In this document: piece by piece, positions 15,321 through 23,842 of the stretch
How the letters are laid out: each line of letters opens with the position of its first letter
Numbering within the stretch: position 1 is the stretch's first letter
Assembly: GCF_002295115.1 (NCBI RefSeq)
Contig: NZ_NSFV01000009.1
Span: 231,033-295,032, forward strand
Direction: 5' to 3'
Length of the DNA stretch: 64,000 nt
Origin: Mesorhizobium sp. WSM4311
Lineage (GTDB): Bacteria > Pseudomonadota > Alphaproteobacteria > Rhizobiales > Rhizobiaceae
The notes under the pieces: model-generated
The model's input: the letters and a program-made list of their open reading frames with translations, nothing else
Database searches by the model: none
What the model was told of the DNA's origin: nothing
Translations under genes and position numbers: made by a program

Positions 15321-16194
15321 TTCCCTTGGCAGGCCGCGCCGTCGCCAGGCCGACGCCGAAGGTGGTGATCGCCATGCCGACGATCTGCAGCGCGTTGAGC
15401 TGTTCGTCGAACAGTGCCCAGGCGATGACCGCCGTCACCGCCGGTACCAGGTAGAACAGCGAGGCGACTTTCGACATTTCACCGTCACGAATCATCACCA
15501 TCAGCAGGAAGATGGCGCCGAGCGACAGCACCAGCACCAGCCAGGCCATGGCGAAGATCAGTTCGCCGTTGATGGTGACGGTGTGCGTTTCGAAGGCGAG
15601 CGCGGCCAGGATCATCAGCGAGGCGCCGCCGACATATTGCCACATGGTCGCGGCGACGAGGTCGCCGCCGGAAGCAAAACGCTTCTGCCAGATGGTGCCG
15701 GCGCTCATGCCGAGCACCGAGACCAGCGAGGCGGTCAGCGTCGCCGCGGTCACGCCACCACCGAGCGCGCCAAGCTTTGGCCACAGCACGATGACGATGC
15801 CGATCAGGCCAATGCCAAGGCCGAGCCAGTGGCGCGGCAGGATCGCTTCTCCCAGGAACTTGCCGGCAAGCACTGCGGTGATCAGCGGCTGCAGGCCGAC
15901 GATCAGGGCCGAAAACCCGGCCGGCATGCCCCTGTGGATGGCCCAGAAGACGGCGCCGAGATAGACGCCATGCATCAGCACGCCGGCGCCGGTGGCGTGT
16001 AGCGCCTCCTTGCGGGTGGCTCGCTTCGAACCCAGAACGGGCATCAGGGCTGCCAGCAGGATGGCCGCTATGACGAAACGGGCGGCGAGGAAGGTGAACG
16101 GCTCCGCCCATGGCATGGCATAGCGCGCGCCGATGAAGCCCGTTGCCCACAGGACGACGAAGGTGGCGGGGATGAACCGCTTGATGCTTTGCAT
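15280..16194 (-). CDS. EamA/DMT family metabolite exporter
   Basis: A 304-residue protein with ten hydrophobic helices in two EamA repeats (WATGFIGARYAMPWAEPFTF in helix 1-2; a second repeat from GMSAGTIWQKRF onward), as in RhaT/YdcZ-type drug/metabolite transporters. Substrate unknown. The last dozen residues (RIEGLKRTEELRN) are encoded by the 8-bp tandem repeat array, so the natural C-terminus has probably been altered by repeat expansion; the membrane core is intact. Start ATG 16194 gives MQSIKRFIPATFVVLW. Confidence 0.88.
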   Translation of the reverse strand: MQSIKRFIPATFVVLWATGFIGARYAMPWAEPFTFLAARFVIAAILLAALMPVLGSKRATRKEALHATGAGVLMHGVYLGAVFWAIHRGMPAGFSALIVGLQPLITAVLAGKFLGEAILPRHWLGLGIGLIGIVIVLWPKLGALGGGVTAATLTASLVSVLGMSAGTIWQKRFASGGDLVAATMWQYVGGASLMILAALAFETHTVTINGELIFAMAWLVLVLSLGAIFLLMVMIRDGEMSKVASLFYLVPAVTAVIAWALFDEQLNALQIVGMAITTFGVGLATARPAKGRIEGLKRTEELRN

Positions 16195-16343
16195 TTTCCG
16201 GAGACCGCCACGCTGGTGAAAAACTGACCGTGGCGCTGCTCTAATCCCGTTCTACCCGGCGCGCAAAACGAAACGATTGATCCATGCATCACCGGAATTC
16301 AATCGGTGGCGGATTCGTCACGCGTGCCCAGAGCTCCACCGGC

Positions 16344-17219
16344 TCAGAGACCGACCATCCGTCTGACGTCGTCAGGCGATGCGCCGGCCTCGCGCAGCTT
16401 GCCAAGGCCGATGTCGCCAAGGCTTTTCGACAGTTTCCGCCCGTCCGGCCCAAGGATGAGCCGATGGTGGAAATAGGCGGGTTGCGGAAGCCGAAGAAAT
16501 TCCTGCAGCAGGCGCTGCACGCCGGTGGCGGAAAACAGGTCCTGCCCACGCACGACATGACTGACCGCTTGCAGGGCGTCGTCGACAATGACGGCCAGGT
16601 GGTAGCTGGTCGGGATGTCGCGGCGCGCCACGATCACGTCGCCCCAGTCCTGCGGGCGGGCCTCGACCGAGCGCGTCGCCGATAGTGTCTCATCGCTGAA
16701 TTCGGTCCATGCGAGGTCCCTGCCTACGCGTGCAACAGCGGCATCGACATCAAGTCGCCAGGCGAAGGGCTCGTTTTCGGCGATACGCCGTTTGCGTTCC
16801 TTGAGCGGCAACGCCTTGTCGGACGGAGGATAGAGTGGCACGCCATCGGGATCGCGCGGCCAGTCACGCCCGCGCTTTTCGCTGTCGGCTATGAAGGCCC
16901 TGATCTCGCCACGGCTCATGAAGGCGGGGTAGACGAGGTCCTCGCGGATCAGCCGGTCGAGCACCGCCTGATATTCTGCGAAATGCTCCGACTGGCGGCG
17001 CACCGGCTCTTCCCAGCCAAGGCCCAGCCACTTCAGGTCGGCAAGCACGCCGGCTTCGAATTGCGGCGTGCAGCGCGTGGTGTCGATGTCCTCGATGCGC
17101 AGCAGCAGGCGGCCGTCGTGGGTCTGCGCGAGCTTCTGGTTGAGCAGCGCCGAATAGGCATGGCCGAGATGCAGTTCTCCGTTGGGGCTGGGCGCGAAGC
17201 GGAATGTCAGGAGCGTCAT
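16344..17219 (-). CDS. gluQ: Glutamyl-Q tRNA(Asp) synthetase
   Basis: A 291-residue paralogue of the GluRS catalytic domain lacking the anticodon-binding domain, which is the diagnostic size for GluQRS. It glutamylates the queuosine base of tRNA(Asp). The class I motifs are present: HLGH in FAPSPNGELHLGH near residue 18 and KLSKS near 267. The zinc site of many GluQRS enzymes (Cys-x-Cys, Tyr, Cys) is missing: the sequence here is YPAFMSRGEI and later LYPPSD, with no cysteines. ATG 17219 is the natural N-terminus. It is divergent from the glycosylase gene. Confidence 0.93.
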   Translation of the reverse strand: MTLLTFRFAPSPNGELHLGHAYSALLNQKLAQTHDGRLLLRIEDIDTTRCTPQFEAGVLADLKWLGLGWEEPVRRQSEHFAEYQAVLDRLIREDLVYPAFMSRGEIRAFIADSEKRGRDWPRDPDGVPLYPPSDKALPLKERKRRIAENEPFAWRLDVDAAVARVGRDLAWTEFSDETLSATRSVEARPQDWGDVIVARRDIPTSYHLAVIVDDALQAVSHVVRGQDLFSATGVQRLLQEFLRLPQPAYFHHRLILGPDGRKLSKSLGDIGLGKLREAGASPDDVRRMVGL

Positions 17220-17294
17220 GTCTGAGGCGGCAATCGGGTTGTGCTGTGCTTTTGGCGGTTGCTACTTTGCTGCACATTGGTGGACAAGGATACC

Positions 17295-17936
17295 ATGCAA
17301 CGCATCGCGACACTGGACGACATTGCGCGGGGGCTCGATGCGCTTTGCATCATCGACCCGCGCCTGGAAAAGGTGCGCGGCATGGCCGGCGAGGTGCCGC
17401 TCCGGCTTTCGGAGCCGGGATTCAGGAGCCTGGCCTCGATCGTCGTCTCGCAGCAAGTGTCGCGGGCGAGCGCCGACGCCATCTTCGGCCGGCTGACGAA
17501 GCTCGTCGATCCGCTGACGCCGCAGGCGATCCTGGCCGCCGGCGAGGACATGTTTCGCGAGGCAGGCCTGTCGCGGCCCAAGCAGCGCGGACTGATCGCG
17601 GTTGCCCAGGCGGTGGCCGACGGGCTCGACCTCAATCACCTCTGTTCGCTCGACGCGACCGAGGCGATCACCGCGATGACGGCGGTGCCCGGTATCGGTC
17701 CGTGGACGGCGGAAGTGTACCTTCTGTTTGCCGCCGGGCACCCCGACATTTTCCCCGCGCGTGACGTTGCGCTGCAAAGCGCGGTCGGCCATGCGCTCGG
17801 TATCGACCCGCGTCCGCCGGAGAAAACACTGATCGCATTGGCCGAATCATGGAGCCCGTGGCGAGGTGTCGCATCGCGGCTTTTCTGGTCCTATTATCGC
17901 GAAACCAGGGGCAGGGATGCCGCGCCGCCGTCCTGA
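17295..17936 (+). CDS. DNA-3-methyladenine glycosylase II (AlkA-like)
   Basis: A 213-residue helix-hairpin-helix base-excision glycosylase removing alkylated purines. The HhH motif VPGIGPWTAE (about 135-145) is followed by the catalytic aspartate in FPARDVALQ. The N-terminal AlkA beta domain is absent, giving the compact form common in rhizobia. I start at ATG 17295 (MQRIATLDDIARGLDAL); an 18-residue extension rich in Leu and Cys would come from the intergenic region. It is transcribed away from gluQ. Confidence 0.9.
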   Translation: MQRIATLDDIARGLDALCIIDPRLEKVRGMAGEVPLRLSEPGFRSLASIVVSQQVSRASADAIFGRLTKLVDPLTPQAILAAGEDMFREAGLSRPKQRGLIAVAQAVADGLDLNHLCSLDATEAITAMTAVPGIGPWTAEVYLLFAAGHPDIFPARDVALQSAVGHALGIDPRPPEKTLIALAESWSPWRGVASRLFWSYYRETRGRDAAPPS

Positions 17937-18064
17937 ATCTACAAAAAAGCATAAAAATCGGGGTTTTTTGACGCTTTGGGCAAGCGACAATCCGCTTCAC
18001 ATCCCTGTCATGTCGGGCTTACAGTATCCGCGCCGTTCGGGTCTAGAACCAAGGAGGTAAACAC

Positions 18065-18622
18065 GTGACGGTTGCCGTATCTCCGGATGGGCTTCCAGCA
18101 CTGGTGCTGAACGCGGATTACCGTCCGCTCAGCTACTACCCCCTGTCGCTCTGGTCCTGGCAGGACGCCATCAAGGCGGTGTTCCTCGACCGTGTGAACA
18201 TCGTCGCCGAATACGAGCATGCGGTGTCCTCGCCGACCTTCTCGATGAAGCTGCCGAGCGTGGTCAGCCTGAAGGCCTATGTGAAGCCGTCCAGGCACCC
18301 GGCCTTCACCCGCTTCAACGTCTTCCTGCGCGACCGCTTCCAGTGCCAGTATTGCGGCACGCCCGACGACCTGACCTTCGACCATGTCATCCCCCGCCAT
18401 CGCGGCGGTGCGACGACCTGGGAGAATGTCGTCGCCGCCTGCTCGCCCTGCAATCTGAGGAAGGGCGGCATGATGCCGGCGCATGCCAAGATGTGGCCGC
18501 TGCAGAAGCCCTATCAGCCGACCGTGCATGATCTGCACAACAACGGCCGCCTGTTCCCGCCGAACCATCTTCATGAAAGCTGGATGGATTATCTCTACTG
18601 GGATGTCGAGCTGGAACCATAG
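18065..18622 (+). CDS. HNH endonuclease family protein
   Basis: A 185-residue protein. The C-terminal half carries an HNH/zinc-finger module: FQCQYCG, then TFDHVIPRHRGGATTWENVVAACSPCN (landmarks), supplying the HNH histidine and two CxxC knuckles. The N-terminal half (LNADYRPLSYYPLSLWSWQDA) is characteristic of a widespread chromosomal alphaproteobacterial subgroup. These are not obviously restriction enzymes and have no methylase neighbour; a DNA repair or processing role is only a guess. Start GTG 18065 is set by an excellent AAGGAGGT ribosome-binding site 6 bases upstream. Confidence 0.88.
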   Translation: MTVAVSPDGLPALVLNADYRPLSYYPLSLWSWQDAIKAVFLDRVNIVAEYEHAVSSPTFSMKLPSVVSLKAYVKPSRHPAFTRFNVFLRDRFQCQYCGTPDDLTFDHVIPRHRGGATTWENVVAACSPCNLRKGGMMPAHAKMWPLQKPYQPTVHDLHNNGRLFPPNHLHESWMDYLYWDVELEP

Positions 18623-18652
18623 TGTCGGTGAGCAGAGCCGATTGGCCGACGC

Positions 18653-18916
18653 ATGTACAAGATCACCATCGAGTGCCATGACGTTGCGCCGACGCTAGGC
18701 CCGCGAGCCGCCGTCGATATAGAGCAAGAGTTCCGCGCTGGCCGAACCTGGCACCGGCAGCCCAGCTGTACCTATGCCGACGGGAAACTTCTGCTTGTCG
18801 CAAGAAATGACTTTGACGCCGACGGAAAGGCGCTGCTCGACGAATTCTGGGACTGTCTCGCCGTGTATCTTGGAGAACACGGAGCCATGAACATCCTCAG
18901 CGTCGAGCAGGTCTGA
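18653..18916 (+). CDS. Conserved-looking hypothetical protein
   Basis: An 87-residue open frame 30 bases after the HNH gene on the same strand. I do not recognise a family. It begins MYKITIECHDV and is acidic, with an alternating hydrophobic pattern (KLLLVARNDFDADGKALLDEF) suggesting a small alpha/beta fold. It has no signal peptide and no membrane helix. No strong ribosome-binding site precedes ATG 18653. Codon use resembles neighbouring genes and the frame is tightly packed between HNH and dsbB, so it is probably real. Confidence 0.6.
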   Translation: MYKITIECHDVAPTLGPRAAVDIEQEFRAGRTWHRQPSCTYADGKLLLVARNDFDADGKALLDEFWDCLAVYLGEHGAMNILSVEQV

Positions 18917-18934
18917 AAATCGCCCCGATCCGCG

Positions 18935-19453
18935 TCAATCGCGGGCCAGCGCACCGCGGAAGGCGACGGCGGCCAGGATGAGGCTGGCGATGGCGTTCCA
19001 GCCCGCCAGCGACAGGCCCAGGATGCGCAGAGCCGCCTTGTCGCAGGACGGCGGCACGAATTTGTCGAGCGCGTCGAGCACGCCCTTGCCGCCGGTGTCG
19101 ACCGGGCCGGCGCCCGCCGTGCAGTCGGTCGGACCGGCCCACCACTGCCATTCGACTCCGGAATGATAGACGCCGAGATAGAGGCCGTAGAGCATCAACA
19201 GGCCGCCAATGCCCAGCAAGCCGCGCGTCAGCCAGGCCGGCGCCCGCAGCATCGATGCGATCACCGCCAGCACCATCAGCGGCGCGCCGATATAATAGGG
19301 CGTGCGCTGCTCGAGGCAGAGATGGCAGGGGATATAGCCGCCAATATACTGGAAGCCGAGCGCCGAGCCGACGGTCGCGGCCATGGCGACGGCGAGAAAC
19401 AGGGCGGTCCGTGTCCGCTGGCGTCCGGTGTCGGCATTCATGGTCGCTGTCAT
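18935..19453 (-). CDS. dsbB: Disulfide bond formation protein B
   Basis: A 172-residue inner-membrane quinone reductase that reoxidises DsbA. Four transmembrane helices are present. The first periplasmic redox pair is CHLC (IPCHLCLEQRTPYY near residue 43); the second pair is spread over the larger periplasmic loop (DCTAG and PSCDKAA). Spacing fits DsbB. Start ATG 19453, with ATG 19441 as an alternative. No dsbA is adjacent. It lies on the same strand as the downstream-facing YqaA-type gene, 28 bases away. Confidence 0.92.
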   Translation of the reverse strand: MTATMNADTGRQRTRTALFLAVAMAATVGSALGFQYIGGYIPCHLCLEQRTPYYIGAPLMVLAVIASMLRAPAWLTRGLLGIGGLLMLYGLYLGVYHSGVEWQWWAGPTDCTAGAGPVDTGGKGVLDALDKFVPPSCDKAALRILGLSLAGWNAIASLILAAVAFRGALARD

Positions 19454-19481
19454 GGGTCTTTTGTCCGTTGGTCCGGCCCGC

Positions 19482-20066
19482 TTAGAACGCGTATTTGACG
19501 ATGATATAGAGCAAAATCAGGGCAGCCGCCGCGGCGCCTGCGATCAGCCCGAGGCGCTTTTCGATAAATTCGCGGATCGATTCGCCATAGCGCCGCAGCA
19601 GCCAGGCCAGGAGCAGGAAGCGCGCGCCGCGAGCGACGATGGCCGAGATGATGAAGATCAGCAAATTGACGTGCAGGGCGCCGGCAAGGATGGTGACGAC
19701 CTTGATTGGCGGCAGGTGCGCGAGACCGGAAGTAACAAGCAGCACCAGCATCAGACCGACGCCAGAATTCTGCCAGCGCTCGAAGGTCTCCAGGCCGCCG
19801 AAATGCTCCAGGATCGGACGGGCGATGGTGTCGTAGGCGAAATAGCCGATCATCCAGCCGGCGATGCCGCCCAGCACCGAGGCGGCGGTGGCGGTCAGCG
19901 CATAGCGGTAGGCGCGGTCGGGGCGTGCCAACGCCATCGGAAGATAGAGTACATCGGCCGGCACGAAGAAGAACGAGCTTTCAATGAAGGCGATGATGGC
20001 AAGCCACCATTCCGCGGATTTCCTGGCCGCCAGCGACAAGGTCCAGTCGTAAAGTCCGCGAAGCAT
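19482..20066 (-). CDS. YqaA family membrane protein (VTT/SNARE-associated domain)
   Basis: A 194-residue protein with five or six hydrophobic segments. The pattern FIESSFFFVPADVLYLPMALARP early on and GGIAGWMIGYFAYDT in the middle is typical of DedA-related YqaA proteins, which are thought to move phospholipids or ions across the inner membrane. The true start is MLRGLYDWTLSLAARK at 20066; the open frame runs further upstream into a family A repeat and should not be used. It lies upstream of dsbB on the same strand and could be co-transcribed. Confidence 0.87.
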   Translation of the reverse strand: MLRGLYDWTLSLAARKSAEWWLAIIAFIESSFFFVPADVLYLPMALARPDRAYRYALTATAASVLGGIAGWMIGYFAYDTIARPILEHFGGLETFERWQNSGVGLMLVLLVTSGLAHLPPIKVVTILAGALHVNLLIFIISAIVARGARFLLLAWLLRRYGESIREFIEKRLGLIAGAAAAALILLYIIVKYAF

Positions 20067-20076
20067 CGGCACTCCT

Positions 20077-20180
20077 ATGCGTGTCGCCCAAACGGTGCGC
20101 AGCGATTTCGGGGCAATGGCATGCACAAAACAAAAAACCCAAAGCGCGCCATCCATCCGCCGGGACGCGCCTCGCTTTGA
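20077..20180. repeat. Palindromic intergenic repeat, family A, copy 2 (diverged)
   Basis: Shares with 985-1090 the ordered blocks ATGCGTGTCGCCCAAA, GCGATTTCGGGG, GGCATGCACAAA and AAAGCGCG/CGCGCCTCGCTTT, but with many changes, so pairing is imperfect. It lies directly upstream of the YqaA-type gene, between it and the tRNA-Leu promoter. Confidence 0.65.
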
Positions 20181-20286
20181 TGCGCCGCCTGTCTAGAAAG
20201 ATTTTCCGCGACGCACAATGGCAGCGCGGTCACGAAATCAAAAGGCGAAGATTGGTCGCATCCTGGTGATCTCGAGATTTGGCCAG

Positions 20287-20314
20287 TTGACGAACAGGCC
20301 TCCGACCGTATAGT
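20287..20314 (+). promoter_or_regulatory. Promoter of tRNA-Leu
   Basis: TTGACG (20287-20292), a 16-base spacer and TATAGT (20309-20314) form a good sigma-70-type promoter. The predicted start falls about 22 bases upstream of the mature tRNA 5' end. Confidence 0.7.
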
Positions 20315-20342
20315 CCGCGCCCATCCAGGCCGCCCGGCCTGA

Positions 20343-20427
20343 GCCCCTATGGCGGAATTGGTAGACGCGCTCGACTCAAAATCGAGTTCCGCAAGGAGTG
20401 CTGGTTCGATCCCGGCTAGGGGCACCA
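20343..20427 (+). tRNA. tRNA-Leu (anticodon CAA)
   Basis: An 85-nt class II tRNA. The acceptor stem pairs GCCCCTA with TAGGGGC and the gene-encoded CCA follows. The anticodon stem CTCGA/TCGAG encloses the loop CTCAAAA, giving anticodon CAA (decodes UUG). A long variable arm (TTCCGCAAGGAGT region) and the GGTTCGATCC T-arm are present. It is monocistronic, with an upstream TTGACG-N16-TATAGT promoter; a T-run (TTTTTT) follows directly. Confidence 0.97.
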
Positions 20428-20448
20428 ATTTTTTCCGCAACCGCAACG

Positions 20449-21621
20449 CTACCGCATGTTGCCGGTATGGCCCTGCGAATATCTGCCGGGCTGCGGCCAG
20501 ACCGTCAGACCATGCGGCTCGACGCCGACCCGGATTTTCGTCACGGCGCCCGAGGTGGTGTCGATCATGTAGGCCTCGCTGTCGAAGCGGCCGGACAACC
20601 ACAATTGCCTGCCGTCGGCGCTGACATTGCCCATGTCGGGGCTGCCGCCACCGGGTATTGGCCATTGCGCGACGACCGAACGGGTGGCGAAGTCGATGAC
20701 GGTCACGCTGCCCGGCCCCTTTGCACGGCCTTGCTCCATCTTGTGTGAGCCGCGGTTTGAAACGTAGAGTTTTGTCCCGTCGCGGCTCACGACAAAGCCG
20801 TGCGTTCCGATGCCGGTGGCGATGAAGCCGATCTCGGAAAAGCTGTCTCCGTCGATCAGGAACACGCCGTCGTTCATCATGTCGGCGACATAGAAGACCT
20901 TGCCGTCGGGCGAAAGCCGGATGTCCTGCGGCATGCCCATCTTCGACAAAGCGAGGTGGCCGAGCACCTTCTGGTTTTTCAGGTCCACCTTCAACAGTCC
21001 GCCATCGCCGTATTCGCAGGTGAATATGGCGTAGGCATTGTCGGCGGAGAAATCGGCATGGTTGATGCCGGGACAGGTCGGGGTCGGTATTGATGACTTC
21101 AGCGCCATGGTCTGCGGATCGCGCAGATCAAGCCGCTGATAGGCCTCATCGACGATGACGGCCGCACTTCCATCCGGCATGAAGTACATGTTGTAGGGGT
21201 CATCGACCGGGATTTCGTGACCCGGCCTGGCGGTCTTGGGGTCGATCGGCGTCACGCTGCCCTTGCTGGTGCCGCTGGCGTTGTTGGCGACCCAGAGCGT
21301 CCTGAGATCCCAGGCCGGAACGACGTGCTGCGGCTTGCGCCCGACAGGGAACCTGTCGACCTCCTTGAGCGTCGCGGGGTCGATGACCGATACGCTGTTG
21401 GACGAGCGGTTCGGAACATAGACGCGCGGCAGCGCGCCTGTCGTGGCCGGGCTCAAATGATCAGAGGTTGTCTGGTCGTAGATATTGACCGGAGAGCCGG
21501 CAGGCGGCGGCTCGCTGCAATCCTCCGGGCACGAGCCGGCCCAAGCCGATGCCGGCGAGAGGGCAAGCAACAAAACGAGCAGGGCGCGGAAGCTCGTGAA
21601 CCGTGGATATGGCTTGATCAT
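20449..21621 (-). CDS. Exported YVTN/YncE-type beta-propeller protein
   Basis: A 390-residue secreted protein. A signal peptide (MIKPYPRF, then LLVLLLALSPASAWAGS) precedes a domain of six or seven beta-propeller blades; typical blade pieces are RVYVPNRSSNSVSVIDPATL, LWVANN, VFYVADMMNDGVFLID and LYVSNRGSHK. A short Cys-containing stretch (SCPEDCSEPP) follows cleavage. Such periplasmic propellers bind proteins or ligands; no enzyme residues are evident. It overlaps the creatininase-family gene by ATGA (21618-21621) and is last in a coupled four-gene unit. Function unknown. Confidence 0.87.
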   Translation of the reverse strand: MIKPYPRFTSFRALLVLLLALSPASAWAGSCPEDCSEPPPAGSPVNIYDQTTSDHLSPATTGALPRVYVPNRSSNSVSVIDPATLKEVDRFPVGRKPQHVVPAWDLRTLWVANNASGTSKGSVTPIDPKTARPGHEIPVDDPYNMYFMPDGSAAVIVDEAYQRLDLRDPQTMALKSSIPTPTCPGINHADFSADNAYAIFTCEYGDGGLLKVDLKNQKVLGHLALSKMGMPQDIRLSPDGKVFYVADMMNDGVFLIDGDSFSEIGFIATGIGTHGFVVSRDGTKLYVSNRGSHKMEQGRAKGPGSVTVIDFATRSVVAQWPIPGGGSPDMGNVSADGRQLWLSGRFDSEAYMIDTTSGAVTKIRVGVEPHGLTVWPQPGRYSQGHTGNMR

Positions 21622-22559
21622 TTGGGCTGCTGTCTTGCGAATTCGCGGATCGCTTCGGTCGTCCCGTTGACGATCAGGTCGACGCCGAGTTGACCAAACT
21701 CGGCCGACGATCGTGTCGGGTCGCCACCATAGACGCCGTCGTCGGCGCCGAGCTTCGGCGCCGCCGCGAGGCGATCCTTGCGCACCATGGAAGGGTCGAT
21801 GGCGAGCATCAGCGATGTGTCAGCCAATCCGGCGTGGGTTCCGATCTCGGACTGCCTCGCGCCGGCCGACAGGAGCCTGTCGACATAGGCGCCCTGGGTG
21901 ATCTGATAGTATTGCAGCGCCGCAAAGACCCGGACCGGGCTTTTGCTCCATTCGGCATTCAGACGATCGGCCACATGGCGCTCGTCGGCCTGATAGCCGC
22001 CATGGTCGCCGATCAGCACGATGGTCCTGAAGCCGTGCAGCTTGAAGCTGCGCGCCGCGGATTCGAGCAATTGCTCGAAAATCTTGTCGCTGATGGTAAT
22101 CGTTCCGGGAAACCGCATATGGGCGCTCGGCGGGTCGATGGTTCCTTCCGGGACATAGGAGATCACCGGGGCGACCAAGGCGTTGCCGAGTTGACCGGCA
22201 ATCTTCTCGGCCAGGAACTTGACCCGCACATTGTGCTTGCCCAAGGCCATGGCAGGACCGCTTTGTTCGGTGCCGCCGATCGGGACGATGATCGTCGTCG
22301 TCCCGGCGCTGATCCGATCGCGCAGTTCGGTCCAGGTCTGGTCTTCGAGGAAGACCGACGCATTGGCAGCATGGGCCGCCGAGGCAAGACCCGACAGAAC
22401 CCAAAGGCCCACGACAATGCCCGCGAGGGTGAAATCGTGCCGTGCGATCAGCCTTCGGGCGATGCGTTGCACCGGACCGGATGTCGGCCGATTTCCCGCA
22501 GTCAATCCGGGGGCGGAGGTCGCGGCATGGCGTCGGCGGCCACGAAGGTTCGGGATCAT
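21618..22559 (-). CDS. Exported creatininase-family protein with altered metal site
   Basis: A 313-residue protein. An N-terminal region of about 65 residues ends in a hydrophobic stretch and AHAAN, so it appears to be exported or anchored, which is unusual for this family. The fold-defining motif is IGGTEQSGPAMALGKHN, where enzymes normally have EQHGPHLPLxTD; the first histidine is Ser and the aspartate position is His. IGDHGGYQ preserves the second metal histidine. Amidohydrolase activity is therefore uncertain. ATG 22559 (MIPNLRGRR) follows the acetyltransferase stop directly, and the end overlaps the propeller gene by 4 bases. The possible substrate is a cell-envelope amide, but this is conjecture. 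Confidence 0.8.
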   Translation of the reverse strand: MIPNLRGRRRHAATSAPGLTAGNRPTSGPVQRIARRLIARHDFTLAGIVVGLWVLSGLASAAHAANASVFLEDQTWTELRDRISAGTTTIIVPIGGTEQSGPAMALGKHNVRVKFLAEKIAGQLGNALVAPVISYVPEGTIDPPSAHMRFPGTITISDKIFEQLLESAARSFKLHGFRTIVLIGDHGGYQADERHVADRLNAEWSKSPVRVFAALQYYQITQGAYVDRLLSAGARQSEIGTHAGLADTSLMLAIDPSMVRKDRLAAAPKLGADDGVYGGDPTRSSAEFGQLGVDLIVNGTTEAIREFARQQPK

Positions 22560-22561
22560 GG

Positions 22562-23842
22562 CTATCGCCGTCTCAGCAGGCTCTTCATGCGGTTGCGCAG
22601 CAGGCGGGCCATGTTGCGGGTCTCGCGGTAGAGATGCAGCTGCGAGGCGGCCTGGCGGGCGAGCCGGTCGGCGTCCGGGGTCAGCCCGATCACCAGCGTG
22701 CCGATCGGCTTGCGCTCGGCCCACAGCCGGCTCATCACCGGATGATCCGGCACCGCGCAGGAATCGGTCATCATGATGTTGGGATCGTCGAGATGCTGCC
22801 GGGTGACCTCGATCATCAGCAGCGTGCCCGGCGAATAGGCGGCCAGCGTCTCGTCATAGGCCGTCTTCCAGGTATAGGCGACGCCGGCCTCGACGAAGAC
22901 GATCAGGCAAGCGATGGAGCGGCCGTCGAGCGTCAGCGAATGGATGCGGCACATGTCCTGTTCGGCCAGCCGGTGCACTGCCTCGCGGGCAAAGGCGGCG
23001 CGGAAGCGGTCGATCGCCATGGCGGTGCGCTCACGGCCCTTCCAGCCGGAGGCTTCCAGCGTCAGGAAACCTTCGATGGCGTGGCGGATCTCCTCGGGGC
23101 CGCGCGCCACGACATGCTCCAGCCTGCCGAGGTCGGCAAGGCGCCGCTTCAGGCGGCGGAACTCGCGATAATGGTGCGGGCGCAGCGAAGCCTTGAGGTA
23201 GTCGTCGCCGTCGAGCTCGCTCTCCAGAACGGGGCGCGGGGTCTGGCCGGTGGTGACCAGCGTCAGGCCGCGCGTCTCGGCCACGGTGTCAAGCAGGCTC
23301 GCCACCGGACCGTCGAGCCTGATGTCGGGCAGCACGAAGACTTTCGGCAGCTTGAGGTGCGGGCGCGACAGCATCGAGAAGAAATCCTCGACGACGCCGA
23401 CCGGATCGTCGCGGTCGATCAGCGGCGTGCCAAGCGGACCGAACGGGCTCGACCAGGTGCGCATCACCGGAACGCCGAGCGGCACCACCGGACGCTCCAC
23501 CGAGATCGGCACCAGCAGGCGCAGCCGGTTGCGGTATTCGTCGCCGTCGCGGATCACCGCCAGCCGCACCTCGCGATCCTCCAGCCGGGGCATGGCCGGC
23601 GCCAGGAAGCGCGGGTTGAAGAAGACGTTCGGCTCGATCGTGCGGGCGCACAGGTAATCCAGCTCCTCGACCAGGTCGAAGCCGGCGGACGCCGGGTAGA
23701 TGGCAAGCTTGCGCTCCGGCCGGTTGTTGGCGAGGATTTCGATATGGGCGGGATCGGGATCGCGCGCCAGCCCGGCAAGGCCGGACACCATGGCGCCGGC
23801 GGTGCCGCCGCTGGTCTCCTCGAGCAACGGGATGGCGACCAT
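22562..23842 (-). CDS. GNAT acyltransferase, BcsL/CelD family
   Basis: A 426-residue protein. The C-terminal half has the FemAB-like GNAT pattern of the CelD/BcsL group (LKRRLADLGRLEHVVARG, then FLTLEASGWKGRERTAM, and CLIVFVEAGVAYTWKTAYDETLAAYSPGTLL as landmarks). These proteins accompany extracellular polysaccharide loci. The start is MVAIPLLEE at 23842, overlapping the flippase stop by ATGA; a much longer open frame upstream belongs to the shadow of the flippase gene. Coupling to a Wzx-like flippase suggests acylation of a lipid-linked glycan before or during export. Confidence 0.85.
   Translation of the reverse strand: MVAIPLLEETSGGTAGAMVSGLAGLARDPDPAHIEILANNRPERKLAIYPASAGFDLVEELDYLCARTIEPNVFFNPRFLAPAMPRLEDREVRLAVIRDGDEYRNRLRLLVPISVERPVVPLGVPVMRTWSSPFGPLGTPLIDRDDPVGVVEDFFSMLSRPHLKLPKVFVLPDIRLDGPVASLLDTVAETRGLTLVTTGQTPRPVLESELDGDDYLKASLRPHHYREFRRLKRRLADLGRLEHVVARGPEEIRHAIEGFLTLEASGWKGRERTAMAIDRFRAAFAREAVHRLAEQDMCRIHSLTLDGRSIACLIVFVEAGVAYTWKTAYDETLAAYSPGTLLMIEVTRQHLDDPNIMMTDSCAVPDHPVMSRLWAERKPIGTLVIGLTPDADRLARQAASQLHLYRETRNMARLLRNRMKSLLRRR

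Noticed and set aside
15157..16002. Plus-strand protein with serine/proline repeats (LNSSIPQF units)
   Set aside because: The repeats are translation of the 8-bp DNA array and the remainder is antisense to the EamA gene.
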